The position numbers and the translations under genes were made by a program. The notes under the pieces were generated by a model, which worked only from the letters and a program-made list of their open reading frames with translations, searched no databases and was not told where the DNA came from. From Alcanivorax sp. 24 (GTDB taxonomy: Bacteria; Pseudomonadota; Gammaproteobacteria; Pseudomonadales; Alcanivoracaceae), in assembly GCF_004360225.1 (NCBI RefSeq), contig NZ_SNUA01000003.1:62001-126000 (forward strand): a stretch of 64,000 bases of DNA. Direction: 5' to 3'. How positions within the stretch are numbered: the stretch's first letter is position 1; every line of letters begins with the position of its first letter. Below, piece by piece: positions 16,287 through 24,173 of this stretch.

Positions 16287-16919
16287 TCAGACCGCCGCCC
16301 GGCGGGCGGTGGCCAGCAGGCTGGCGGCGGCGGCGAACAGGGCGGCGAAGCCGCGGTTCACCAGCCGCTGTTGGCGGGTACTGCGCAGCAGTTTGAGCGC
16401 ACGGGCGGCCAGCCCGGTGTAGCCGAGCATCACCACGACATCCACGCTGATCAGGGTCAGGCCCATAATCGCGTATTGCAGGGCCATGGGCCGTGAGGGT
16501 TCGAGAAACTGAGGCAGGACCGCGAGCAGGAAGACCACTGCCTTGGGGTTGCTGGCGTTGATCAGGAAACCCCGAAGTAGCAGTACACCGCGGCGGCGGC
16601 CCTGATGATCGTCACCAAGGGTGTCGTAGTCCTGAGTGGGCGCGCGCCACTGTTTGACCGCCAGATAGAGCAGGTAGGCGACCCCGAACCATTTGATCAG
16701 GGCGAAAGCCAGAGCCGAGGTGGCGAGCAGGGCACCGACGCCGGCGGCGACGATGGCGAGTTGCAACACCAGACCCAGTTCCAGACCCAGAATATTCCAA
16801 CCTCCACGTAATACGCCGTAGCGTAGCCCCGCGGACATGGACGCCACCGCGCCGGCGCCGGGTGACAGACAGATCAGCCAGCAGGCCACGAAGAAAGCGA
16901 ACCAGGTGTGCAGCGCCAT
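16287..16919 (-). CDS. LysE/RhtB-family amino-acid exporter
   Basis: An inner-membrane protein of 210 residues from the ATG at 16919 (MALHTWFAFF). The pattern LICLSPGAGAVASMSAGLRYG near residues 17-36 is the family signature, and about six hydrophobic segments follow. Members export amino acids or homoserine lactone-like compounds by proton antiport. It ends 5 bp from the convergent thioesterase stop and is followed upstream by the ArsA-like gene. The substrate is unknown. Confidence 0.88.
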   Translation of the reverse strand: MALHTWFAFFVACWLICLSPGAGAVASMSAGLRYGVLRGGWNILGLELGLVLQLAIVAAGVGALLATSALAFALIKWFGVAYLLYLAVKQWRAPTQDYDTLGDDHQGRRRGVLLLRGFLINASNPKAVVFLLAVLPQFLEPSRPMALQYAIMGLTLISVDVVVMLGYTGLAARALKLLRSTRQQRLVNRGFAALFAAAASLLATARRAAV

Positions 16920-16958
16920 GGGATATCCGTTAACGGGCAAAAAACGCGCTGAATACGT

Positions 16959-17990
16959 CTAGGGTGTGCTCAGCAGACGGGAACCAAAGGCTTCCAGGGC
17001 GGACAGTCCCTGAATGTCATCGACGAATAAGGGTACCTGCCGCCGGGGCAGCGGGTCCAGCCGTTCCGCCAGGTCCACCAACATTCTCTGCTCGCGTTCG
17101 CGCCGCGCCTGGAAGAAGGCCCCTTCGGCGCCGTCTGGCAGCACCCGGTTGACCACCGCGCCGGCCACCGGAATGCCGGCTTCCTTCAGGCTGTGCACGG
17201 CCCGTTCGGTTTCCAGAATAGGCAGACGTTCCGGTGTCAGCACGAACAGAAAGGCGCTGTGCTCGGGGGCGGAAAGCAAGCGGCGGGCTTTCTGGAAACG
17301 GCGCTGCCGTTCGATCAGTGGTGCCGCCAGGTCGCGGGTACGGTCATCCAGACCGGCCAGTTGATGTTCTTCCGGCGTATTGACCGGGCTATCCAAATCG
17401 CGGCCGGGGGTCAGGTGGGATAGCACCTTGCCCAACTGTTCGGAGCGGCGGTGTTGCCGTAACAGCCCCTCGCTCCAGGCCGCCATCACCTCAGGCAAGC
17501 TCAGCAGGCGCAGGGTGTGACCGGTGGGCGCGGTATCGAATACAACCAGATCAAAGCGCTCGCGAGCCTCTTCCATAATGGTGGTAAGACGCTCCAGCAG
17601 CGCGGCCTCCTGAGCACCGGGCGCCTGGCGGCTGAGCTTGAGCTGGTGTTCCATGGCCGAGCGTTGCTCGGGTCTGGCGAAGCGGGCCATTTGCGCGCGT
17701 ACCCGCTGCAGATGCTCTTCGACCTCCTGTTCGGGATCCACCTCCAGAGCGGTGAGATTAACCGCCAGGGTCTGTTCCCGGTTACCGATCTCGCGGTCAA
17801 AAGCATCGGCCAGACTGTGGGCGGGATCGGTGGAGACCAGCAGCGTGCGGCGGCCCAGATTGGCGGCGGCCAGGGCCAGCGCGGAAGCCACCGTGGTTTT
17901 GCCCACGCCGCCCTTGCCGCCGACCATCAGTTGTCGGCGCTGGCTCAGAAGGTCATGCAGATTGAGTTCCGACATGGTGATGGGGCTCAT
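16959..17990 (-). CDS. ArsA-family ATPase
   Basis: A protein of 343 residues with one ArsA/GET3-type P-loop NTPase domain: deviant Walker A GKGGVGKT at 25-32, switch I VSTDPAHSL, and the signature DTAPTGHTLRLL about residue 155. The arsenite-binding Cys set of true ArsA is not seen. No arsB or arsR is near; instead it is the third gene of an operon with a CstA-family permease and a small CC-tailed protein. It may energise or insert one of them, which is inference. The start at 17990 is favoured, though an in-frame ATG at 17975 is possible. Confidence 0.85.
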   Translation of the reverse strand: MSPITMSELNLHDLLSQRRQLMVGGKGGVGKTTVASALALAAANLGRRTLLVSTDPAHSLADAFDREIGNREQTLAVNLTALEVDPEQEVEEHLQRVRAQMARFARPEQRSAMEHQLKLSRQAPGAQEAALLERLTTIMEEARERFDLVVFDTAPTGHTLRLLSLPEVMAAWSEGLLRQHRRSEQLGKVLSHLTPGRDLDSPVNTPEEHQLAGLDDRTRDLAAPLIERQRRFQKARRLLSAPEHSAFLFVLTPERLPILETERAVHSLKEAGIPVAGAVVNRVLPDGAEGAFFQARREREQRMLVDLAERLDPLPRRQVPLFVDDIQGLSALEAFGSRLLSTP

Positions 17991-18014
17991 TGACGAACTT
18001 ACCGGCGACAGCGC

Positions 18015-18299
18015 TCAGCAACAACGGAAATTATCCAGTGGTGAATGGGGCATGCCCATGCGCCGGTGCCAGTCATGGAATCGCTCCATCAACAACGGCT
18101 GCAGCTCCAGTGTGTACCAACTGGCCGGATTGGGAATGCCCATGGTCTCGGAGAAGACCATGAGCATGAACAGATCATCTTCATCCCGGCGGGCGCGGGC
18201 AATGGCGGACCGGTAGGGGGCGTTGTAATACTCCGCCCCCAGCTCTCCGGCGCGCCGATACCAGCGCTTGAGGTTGCCGAGAATCGTCACGGCTTTCAC
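18015..18299 (-). CDS. Small protein with C-terminal Cys-Cys (cory-CC-star type)
   Basis: A protein of 94 residues starting at GTG 18299, whose first bases overlap the cstA stop (GTGA), with GAGGTGAAAG before it. The sequence is helical and basic at the N-terminus (LKRWYRRAGELGAEYYN), contains a SETMGIPNPASWYTLEL core and ends exactly in RCC. This matches the small family annotated as cory-CC-star protein that accompanies CstA-like permeases. A terminal Cys pair could bind metal or form a thiol switch. No function is established. The ArsA-like gene starts 24 bp downstream. Confidence 0.75.
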   Translation of the reverse strand: MKAVTILGNLKRWYRRAGELGAEYYNAPYRSAIARARRDEDDLFMLMVFSETMGIPNPASWYTLELQPLLMERFHDWHRRMGMPHSPLDNFRCC

Positions 18300-19975
18300 C
18301 CTTTCACCTCGGCTTCCCGGGCTTTCTTGTGGCGGCGAAGGCTGGCGGTGCACTCCAGGGTTACCAGAACCGCCGCCACCAGAACCACCAGATCGAGGCT
18401 GAACAGGAACCAATCCTGTTTCTCATAGAATCCGCGTAGCTGGATCAACAGCGCCGCCAGCGTCATGACCAGCAGGAATACCAGCGGTACCAGGGTATAG
18501 AGGGTGGGGCGGCCAAGCCGTACCAGCATTACCGTGACCACCAGCAGGGTGAGACCGGCGAGCAACTGGTTGGTGGTGCCAAACAATGGCCAGATCAACA
18601 GGCCGCCGGAACCGTCCGCGCCCCCGGCGCCAAACGCCAGCAGCACACAGGCACCCACCGCCAGCAGAGTGGCGGGGGCAGGGCGGCGCATCCAGCGGAT
18701 GTTATACAGCTCACCCCATTCCTGGAAAATGTAACGCTGCAGCCGCAAGCCGGTGTCCATGGTGGTACCGGCGAACAACGCGGCCATCACCGTCAGCATG
18801 GTGGCCGAAACCGAGGCGTCAATGCCGGTGCCGGCGCTGAGAATGGCGGCGCCGCCGTCGACGAACGCCTTCAGGCTGCCGGCGCCGAACTTGGAATAGA
18901 CCTCCTGCCAATCCGCCAGTGAGGCAAAGCCCGCCGTGGCGGCGAGGATCGCGGCCAGGGCCAGCGCCCCTTCACCAATGGCGCCGAAATAGCCGACGAA
19001 TCGGGCGTCGGTTTCCTTGTTCAACTGCTTGGACGTGGTGCCGGAGGCGACCAGACCATGGAACCCGGAGATCGCGCCACAGGCGATGGTGACGAACAGC
19101 AAGGGCAGTAACGGCGGCGTGCCATCCGGCACGTTCACATTGAGGGCCGGCGCCACCACCGTCGGATTGGCGATCAGCATGGCGCCATAAAGCAGGATCA
19201 GACCAACAAAGAGCTGCAGTCCGTTGATGTAATCACGGGGTTGCAGCAATACCCAAACCGGCAAGAGCGAGGCAATGGCGGCGTAGGCGAACAGGATCAG
19301 GATCCAGGCGGCGTTGGCGGAGAGGCCGAAGGTGGTCTCCGGCAAGGCGATGGGGACCGACGGGCCAACCCAGATCAAAGCGTACAGTGCCACCACGCCG
19401 AGCAGAGAAACGACGGCGAGATTCAATTTCCAGCGGTAGATCAACTGGCCGATCACCAGGGCCACGGCAATAGCGCCCCATACTGGTACCACGGCGCCGG
19501 GATTGTTGATCAACAGGCGGGCGATCACCACGCCGAACACCGCGTTGACCATCAATAGCACCAGGAAAATAACGATCATGAACACGCTGCGGGCACGTGG
19601 ACCCACCACTTCGCCGGTGAGGCTGCCCACCGACTGTGCCCGATTACGGACGCTGGCCCAGATCGCGCCGGAATCGTGGACCCCGGCGAAGAAAATGGTG
19701 CCGAACACCACCCACAGAAACGCGGGCAGCCAGCCCCAGATCACGGCAATGGCCGGACCGACAATGGGCGCGGCGCCGGCCACTGAAGTGAAGTGATGGC
19801 CCCAAAGGACAAATTTGTTAGTGGGTACGAAATCCACGCCGTCTTCCATGGCATGGGCGGGCGTTTCGAAATTCGGATCAAGCTTGTAGATTTTATCGGC
19901 GATAAAACGGGAATAGAGAAAATAGCCGGCGGCCATGCCGCCCAGTCCGAGGATCAATAAGACGATGGCGCTCAT
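18296..19975 (-). CDS. cstA: CstA-family carbon starvation permease
   Basis: An integral membrane protein of 559 residues with about 15 hydrophobic segments. Family motifs include the FVPTNKFVLWGHHFTSVAGAAPIVGPA block near residue 50 and the ISGFHGLVASGTTSKQLN block near 310. Members in enterobacteria transport peptides or pyruvate; this one is shorter than E. coli CstA (about 700 residues), as in many other proteobacteria. It leads an operon with the CC-tailed protein and the ArsA-like ATPase. A gap of 275 bp separates it from the divergent gacA gene and must contain promoters for both, but no clear consensus is visible. Confidence 0.9.
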   Translation of the reverse strand: MSAIVLLILGLGGMAAGYFLYSRFIADKIYKLDPNFETPAHAMEDGVDFVPTNKFVLWGHHFTSVAGAAPIVGPAIAVIWGWLPAFLWVVFGTIFFAGVHDSGAIWASVRNRAQSVGSLTGEVVGPRARSVFMIVIFLVLLMVNAVFGVVIARLLINNPGAVVPVWGAIAVALVIGQLIYRWKLNLAVVSLLGVVALYALIWVGPSVPIALPETTFGLSANAAWILILFAYAAIASLLPVWVLLQPRDYINGLQLFVGLILLYGAMLIANPTVVAPALNVNVPDGTPPLLPLLFVTIACGAISGFHGLVASGTTSKQLNKETDARFVGYFGAIGEGALALAAILAATAGFASLADWQEVYSKFGAGSLKAFVDGGAAILSAGTGIDASVSATMLTVMAALFAGTTMDTGLRLQRYIFQEWGELYNIRWMRRPAPATLLAVGACVLLAFGAGGADGSGGLLIWPLFGTTNQLLAGLTLLVVTVMLVRLGRPTLYTLVPLVFLLVMTLAALLIQLRGFYEKQDWFLFSLDLVVLVAAVLVTLECTASLRRHKKAREAEVKG

Positions 19976-20250
19976 GATTAATCCTTATTCGCTGCGCAGT
20001 CGGGTAAGACATGTCCACCACAGAATTAACTCCAAAGTGTGAAGCTGGTCAATGCGACCAAAGTCCAAAGCGCTCAATGTTGGTGCGCTCTCTAGGCAGA
20101 GCGGCCGTCGCGGGTTAGGCTTAACTGACTTTTTCGGATGTCCGGCCTCTGTCTGATTGTCATGGAGAGGAAGCCATGCCAGGGGGGAACCGGGGTGACT
20201 TCCGACAACAAAAACCACACTTCAAGGATCGACGTGGGGGAGATTCGACG

Positions 20251-20901
20251 ATGATCAAAGTAATGGTGGTGGACGACCACGAGTTGGTGCGTACCGGCAT
20301 TAGCCGGATGCTGAGTGACCAGGATGGCATCCGTGTCATTGGGGAAGCCGCCTCCGGCGAGGAGGCGGTGAAGCTGGCTCGCGACCTGGAGCCGGACGTG
20401 GTGCTGATGGACATCAAGATGCCCGGCATGGGCGGACTGGTTGCCACCCGTAAGATGATGAAGCAGGACGACGGCATTCGCATCATCGCGGTAACCGTGT
20501 GCGAGGAAGAACCGTTTCCTTCCCGGGTGATGGAAGCCGGCGCCGCTGGTTATATGACCAAGGGGGCGGATCTGGAAGAAATGGTGCGGGCAATCAAGGT
20601 GGTGCAAAGCGGGCAGCGTTACATCAGCCCGGACATCGCCCAGGCGATGGCGCTGCGTGCCTACAAGCCGACGCCGGCGGCCCTGGATGTGCTGTCCGAA
20701 AGGGAACTGCAGATCATGACGATGATCGTCAACCGCTTCAAAGTGCAGGACGTGGCCGATCAGCTCTGCTTGTCACCCAAAACGGTCAACACCTACCGAT
20801 ACCGGATTTTCGACAAGCTCGGTATTACCAGTGACATGGAAATGGCGCTGATCGCGGTGCGTCATGGCCTGGTCAACGCCCACGAAGCGGTGGCCCTGTA
20901 A
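20251..20901 (+). CDS. gacA: GacA/UvrY response regulator
   Basis: A protein of 216 residues: receiver domain 1-120 with acidic pocket Asp8-Asp9 and phosphoacceptor Asp54 (VLMDIKMPG), and a LuxR-type helix-turn-helix at about 145-210 (LSERELQIMTMIVN ... LCLSPKTVNTYRYRIFDKLGI). Length and the downstream uvrC match GacA of pseudomonads, the partner of GacS that activates Rsm small RNAs and so controls secondary metabolism and biofilm. The ATG at 20251 follows GGGGGAG. An intrinsic terminator lies between it and uvrC. Confidence 0.95.
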   Translation: MIKVMVVDDHELVRTGISRMLSDQDGIRVIGEAASGEEAVKLARDLEPDVVLMDIKMPGMGGLVATRKMMKQDDGIRIIAVTVCEEEPFPSRVMEAGAAGYMTKGADLEEMVRAIKVVQSGQRYISPDIAQAMALRAYKPTPAALDVLSERELQIMTMIVNRFKVQDVADQLCLSPKTVNTYRYRIFDKLGITSDMEMALIAVRHGLVNAHEAVAL

Positions 20902-20908
20902 AAGGGAA

Positions 20909-21021
20909 CCTCTGAAAAAATACCCCGTCATCCCGGGCTTGACCCGGGATCTCCCACCGCAAGGTGAGTGGCTTCGTGGAAGGAGATGCCGGATCGAATC
21001 CGGGCATGACGTTTTCAGAGG
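20909..21021. repeat. 113-bp composite palindromic element
   Basis: Outer arms CCTCTGAAAA (20909-20918) and TTTTCAGAGG (21012-21021) are perfect inverted repeats. Inside them CGTCATCCCGGG and CCCGGGATCTCC on the left face GGAGATGCCGG and CCGGGCATGACG on the right, and each half is itself a hairpin. This looks like a small mobile REP/MITE-like repeat of the GTCATCCCGG type found in many proteobacteria, inserted between gacA and its terminator. Confidence 0.8.
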
Positions 21022-21054
21022 CTGCTTAAACCCGGATTTTGCTAAACTAGGTGG

Positions 21055-21080
21055 CGCCCGTGCTCCGGCACGGGCGTTTT
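21055..21080 (+). terminator. Intrinsic terminator between gacA and uvrC
   Basis: A perfect 8-bp stem CGCCCGTG / CACGGGCG with a 6-base loop is followed directly by TTTT. It would end gacA transcripts, or attenuate read-through, 73 bp before uvrC. Confidence 0.75.
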
Positions 21081-21152
21081 GCGTTCCGGGCGACCGGCCC
21101 GTGTCATCAACGGCTATCGCCTGTTCCCGTCGCGCCTCAATTCGGAGTGAAC

Positions 21153-22973
21153 TTGTCCAGTTTCGACGCCAAGCATTTCCTCGCCCATTGCCCGCGCACC
21201 CCGGGGGTGTACCGCATGCTGGATGGCAAAGGCGGGGTCCTGTACGTGGGCAAGGCGCGGGATTTGCGGGCCCGGCTCTCCAGCTATTTCCAGAAGCGGG
21301 TGGATTCCGCCAAGACCCGCGCGCTGGTGGCCAAGATCGAAGCGGTGGAGAGCACCGTCACCGGCAGCGAGGCGGAAGCGCTGTTGTTGGAACAGTCGTT
21401 GATCAAGACGCTGCGGCCTCCCTATAACATTCTGCTGCGGGACGATAAATCCTATCCCTACATCAAGATCACCACCTCGGACCGCTTTCCCCGGGTGACC
21501 TTTCACCGTGGCAGCCGCCGCCCCGGCGCCCAGTACTTCGGTCCTTATCCCAGCGCCGGCAGTGTCCGTGAGACGCTGGCGCTGATCGAAAAGGTGTTCC
21601 TGATCCGCAATTGCCGGGACAGCTTCTTCCGTAACCGCTCCCGCCCCTGTCTGCAGTATCAGATCCACCGCTGTACCGGGCCCTGCGTGGATCTGGTGTC
21701 CGAGGAGCATTACGCGACCCAGGTACGCATGGCGATCGATTTTCTTTCTGGCCGTAGCCGCGAGGTGACCCGCCGGCTGACCCGGGAAATGGAAGCCGCC
21801 GCCGAGCGGCTGGAGTTCGAGCGTGCGGCGGAATTACGTGATCAACTGGCCGCGGTACAGGCGGTGCAGCAGAAACAGAATGTGGAAGCCGGCAGCGGCA
21901 ATGTGGACGCGGTGGCCATCGCCACCCGCCATGGACTGGCGGTGATCGAGGTGCTGATGGTCCGCCAGGGCCGGGTGCTTGGCCACCGCAGCTTCCGTCC
22001 GGATACCCGTGGCGAGGACGATCAGGAGGAAATTCTGGAAGCCTTCCTGGCCCAGTACTATCTCGGAGAGCGGGACGAACAGTCGATTCCAAAGGAAATC
22101 CTGCTGCCGATGGCGTTGCCTGGTGCCGATGCCTTGCAGGAAGCGCTGTCCAGCCGCTATCAACGGCAGATCCGGCTGGCCTGGCGGGTCAGGGCAGGGC
22201 GGTCCGCCTGGCTCAATATGGCCAGAACCAACGCCGAGCAGACCATCGCCGGGGATCTGGCTGCCCGCGAACATCTGGAGAGTCGCTTCCACGCCCTGGA
22301 GACCCTGTTGGAGGCGGACGCGCCGATCCGCCACGTGGAGTGCTTTGATATCAGCCACACCCAGGGAGAGCGGGCGGTGGCCTCCTGTGTGGTGTTCGAC
22401 CAGCATGGGCCGCGCAAGACCGATTACCGTCACTTCAATGTTACTCCGGACCAGGGCGGCGACGACTATCAGGCGTTGGAGGAAGCGGTTCGTCGCCGCT
22501 ATCAGCGCGTGGTCAAGGAGGAGGGGCGCTTGCCGGACCTGCTGTTGATCGACGGGGGAAAAGGGCAGATGCGGCGTGCCTTCGATGTGATCCAGTCGTT
22601 GCAGCTGGATAATCGTATTCTGGTCATGGGGATAGGCAAGGGTCCGACCCGCAAACCGGGACTCGAAGTCCTGTATCTGCCCGACGGCCGCGAGCTGGTG
22701 CCCGGCGGCGGCGATTCGGCACTGCACTTGCTGCAGCAGATCCGGGATGAGGCCCACCGGTTCGCCATCACCGGCCACCGCGCTCGACGGGCCAAGGCCC
22801 GCCGGTCCGGCCTGGAGGAGATTCCCGGAGTGGGGCCGAAGCGGCGAAAGGCGCTGCTCAGTCACTTCGGCGGCCTCAAGCAATTGCGTAATGCCTCCAA
22901 GGAGGAACTGGCCCGGGTGGAGGGGGTCAACGCCCAGACCGCGCAAACCATCTACGACTGGTTCCACGGCTAG
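21153..22973 (+). CDS. uvrC: UvrABC excision nuclease subunit C
   Basis: A protein of 606 residues from a TTG start at 21153, with CGGAGTG 6 bases upstream. A GTG at 21147 is the alternative; longer readings start inside the terminator and are rejected. Domains in order: GIY-YIG nuclease (PGVYRML, VLYVGKA), a Cys-containing region (RPCLQYQIHRCTGPC), UVR motif near 205, RNase H-like endonuclease (FDISHTQGE, LLIDGGKGQ) and a C-terminal double helix-hairpin-helix (EEIPGVGPKRRKALL). It makes both incisions in nucleotide excision repair. The uvrC gene directly after gacA is the pseudomonad order. Confidence 0.97.
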   Translation: MSSFDAKHFLAHCPRTPGVYRMLDGKGGVLYVGKARDLRARLSSYFQKRVDSAKTRALVAKIEAVESTVTGSEAEALLLEQSLIKTLRPPYNILLRDDKSYPYIKITTSDRFPRVTFHRGSRRPGAQYFGPYPSAGSVRETLALIEKVFLIRNCRDSFFRNRSRPCLQYQIHRCTGPCVDLVSEEHYATQVRMAIDFLSGRSREVTRRLTREMEAAAERLEFERAAELRDQLAAVQAVQQKQNVEAGSGNVDAVAIATRHGLAVIEVLMVRQGRVLGHRSFRPDTRGEDDQEEILEAFLAQYYLGERDEQSIPKEILLPMALPGADALQEALSSRYQRQIRLAWRVRAGRSAWLNMARTNAEQTIAGDLAAREHLESRFHALETLLEADAPIRHVECFDISHTQGERAVASCVVFDQHGPRKTDYRHFNVTPDQGGDDYQALEEAVRRRYQRVVKEEGRLPDLLLIDGGKGQMRRAFDVIQSLQLDNRILVMGIGKGPTRKPGLEVLYLPDGRELVPGGGDSALHLLQQIRDEAHRFAITGHRARRAKARRSGLEEIPGVGPKRRKALLSHFGGLKQLRNASKEELARVEGVNAQTAQTIYDWFHG

Positions 22974-23092
22974 GCCGGCTGCTTCGGGCGGGCCGGCCGG
23001 GCCGATTTATCATTCCCACAAAAGCAGTCCGGCAATGAGAAGACGGAACGATTCCGCTATACTGGTTTTTTTTCAGCCGGTTGAAGTGGTTC

Positions 23093-23698
23093 ATGCCTGC
23101 GCACTCTCCGATTTTGAATCTGCCGAACATCCTGACCCTGATTCGCGTCGCCGCCATCCCGGTGCTGGTGGCGGCGTTTTATCTCCCGTTCAAAGGCAGC
23201 AATATGGTGGCCGCCGTGCTGTTTCTGGCCGCCGGACTGACTGACTGGCTGGACGGCTACCTGGCTCGCAAACTGGGACAAACCAGTCCTTTTGGCGCCT
23301 TTCTGGATCCGGTGGCGGACAAGCTGATCGTCGCCGTGGCGCTGTTGATGCTGGTGCAGCAGCATGCCACGCTCTGGCTCACCGCCCCGGCCATGGTTAT
23401 CGTGTGCCGGGAAATCACCGTATCGGCGCTACGGGAGTGGATGGCGGAGTTGGGGATGCGCGCTAAGGTGGCGGTCAGTGCCATCGGTAAAATAAAGACG
23501 GTGACCCAGATGGTGGCCATCACCTTGCTGCTGGCGGTCCAGCCCGGCTACGACATCAGCGGGGGGATGCTGATGACGCCCATCCTCTGGTTGAGTTATG
23601 TTTGTCTCTACGTAGCCATGTTGCTTACTTTGTGGTCGATGTTCCTGTATCTGAAGGCAGCGGCGCCGCAGTTCCGGCGTTCGCGCCCAAGACCCTGA
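23093..23698 (+). CDS. pgsA: CDP-diacylglycerol-glycerol-3-phosphate 3-phosphatidyltransferase
   Basis: A membrane protein of 201 residues starting at ATG 23093 with GAAGTGG upstream. The CDP-alcohol phosphotransferase signature DWLDGYLARKLGQTS ... FGAFLDPVADK is complete, with all acidic residues that bind Mg-CDP. Four to five membrane segments are visible. It makes phosphatidylglycerol phosphate. It follows uvrC by 119 bp and precedes the tRNA cluster, as in Pseudomonas. Confidence 0.96.
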   Translation: MPAHSPILNLPNILTLIRVAAIPVLVAAFYLPFKGSNMVAAVLFLAAGLTDWLDGYLARKLGQTSPFGAFLDPVADKLIVAVALLMLVQQHATLWLTAPAMVIVCREITVSALREWMAELGMRAKVAVSAIGKIKTVTQMVAITLLLAVQPGYDISGGMLMTPILWLSYVCLYVAMLLTLWSMFLYLKAAAPQFRRSRPRP

Positions 23699-23716
23699 AA
23701 AAACAGAGAAAATGGG

Positions 23717-23744
23717 TTGACAGAACAGGGGGTATGAGTAGAAT
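23717..23744 (+). promoter_or_regulatory. Sigma-70 promoter of the tRNA cluster
   Basis: TTGACA (23717-23722) and TAGAAT (23739-23744) with a 16-bp spacer. The start point would fall about 30 bases before the mature tRNA-Gly, a typical leader. The strong -35 box fits a stable-RNA promoter. Confidence 0.75.
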
Positions 23745-23779
23745 GCTGATCCGCGTCGAGACAAACAATCGACGCTAAA

Positions 23780-23855
23780 GCGGGAATAGCTCAGCTGGTA
23801 GAGCACAACCTTGCCAAGGTTGGGGTCGCGAGTTCGAATCTCGTTTCCCGCTCCA
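23780..23855 (+). tRNA. tRNA-Gly (anticodon GCC)
   Basis: Acceptor GCGGGAA pairs with TTCCCGC, the anticodon loop is CTTGCCAAG, the T loop reads GTTCGAATC, and CCA is encoded. Length is 76 bases. Confidence 0.98.
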
Positions 23856-23861
23856 ATTTTC

Positions 23862-23886
23862 AACCTCGGCACAGCCGAGGTTTTTT
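23862..23886 (+). terminator. Terminator-like hairpin between tRNA-Gly and tRNA-Cys
   Basis: AACCTCGGC, ACA loop and GCCGAGGTT form a perfect 9-bp stem ending in TTTTTT. It looks like a full intrinsic terminator just 6 bases after tRNA-Gly and 17 bases before tRNA-Cys, with no room for another complete promoter, so partial read-through or processing must supply the downstream tRNAs. Confidence 0.8.
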
Positions 23887-23903
23887 GTTCTTTCAAGATT
23901 TCA

Positions 23904-23977
23904 GGCGCGGTGGCAGAGTGGTTATGCAGCGGACTGCAACTCCGTGTACGCCGGTTCGATTCCGACCCGCGCCTCCA
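23904..23977 (+). tRNA. tRNA-Cys (anticodon GCA)
   Basis: Acceptor GGCGCGG pairs with CCGCGCC, anticodon loop ACTGCAACT, T loop GTTCGATTC, encoded CCA. Length is 74 bases. Confidence 0.97.
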
Positions 23978-24022
23978 ATCCCTCTCAGTGGAAGTCCTCT
24001 ACCTCGAGCACCCCGAGATCAA

Positions 24023-24109
24023 GCGGGTATGGTGAAATTGGTAGACACAAGAGACTTAAAATCTCTCGACCGTTAGGTCGTGCCGGTTCGAGTCCGGCTA
24101 CCCGCACCA
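24023..24109 (+). tRNA. tRNA-Leu (anticodon TAA)
   Basis: A class II tRNA of 87 bases. Acceptor GCGGGTA pairs with TACCCGC, the anticodon loop contains TTAAAAT, the long variable arm is TCGACCGTTAGGTCG, the T loop is GTTCGAGTC, and CCA is encoded. Confidence 0.97.
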
Positions 24110-24145
24110 GATCCAACTCTCTCCGAGCTACTCATATTGTCCCGC

Positions 24146-24161
24146 CCCGCCAATCGGCGGG
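24146..24161. terminator. Hairpin between tRNA-Leu and the convergent IclR gene
   Basis: CCCGCC, AATC loop and GGCGGG form a 6-bp GC stem, followed on the plus strand by TTGTGGATTATTTT. It may end both the tRNA operon and the convergent IclR transcript. Confidence 0.5.
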
Positions 24162-24173
24162 TTGTGGATTATT

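Noticed and set aside
16959-17990. Arsenic resistance operon
   Set aside because: The ATPase has ArsA signatures but lacks a visible arsenite-binding Cys set, and no arsB, arsC or arsR is present; context is cstA.
21051-21152. Longer uvrC reading starting within the terminator region
   Set aside because: The upstream codons overlap the intrinsic terminator stem and do not resemble UvrC; the TTG at 21153 has a good ribosome site.
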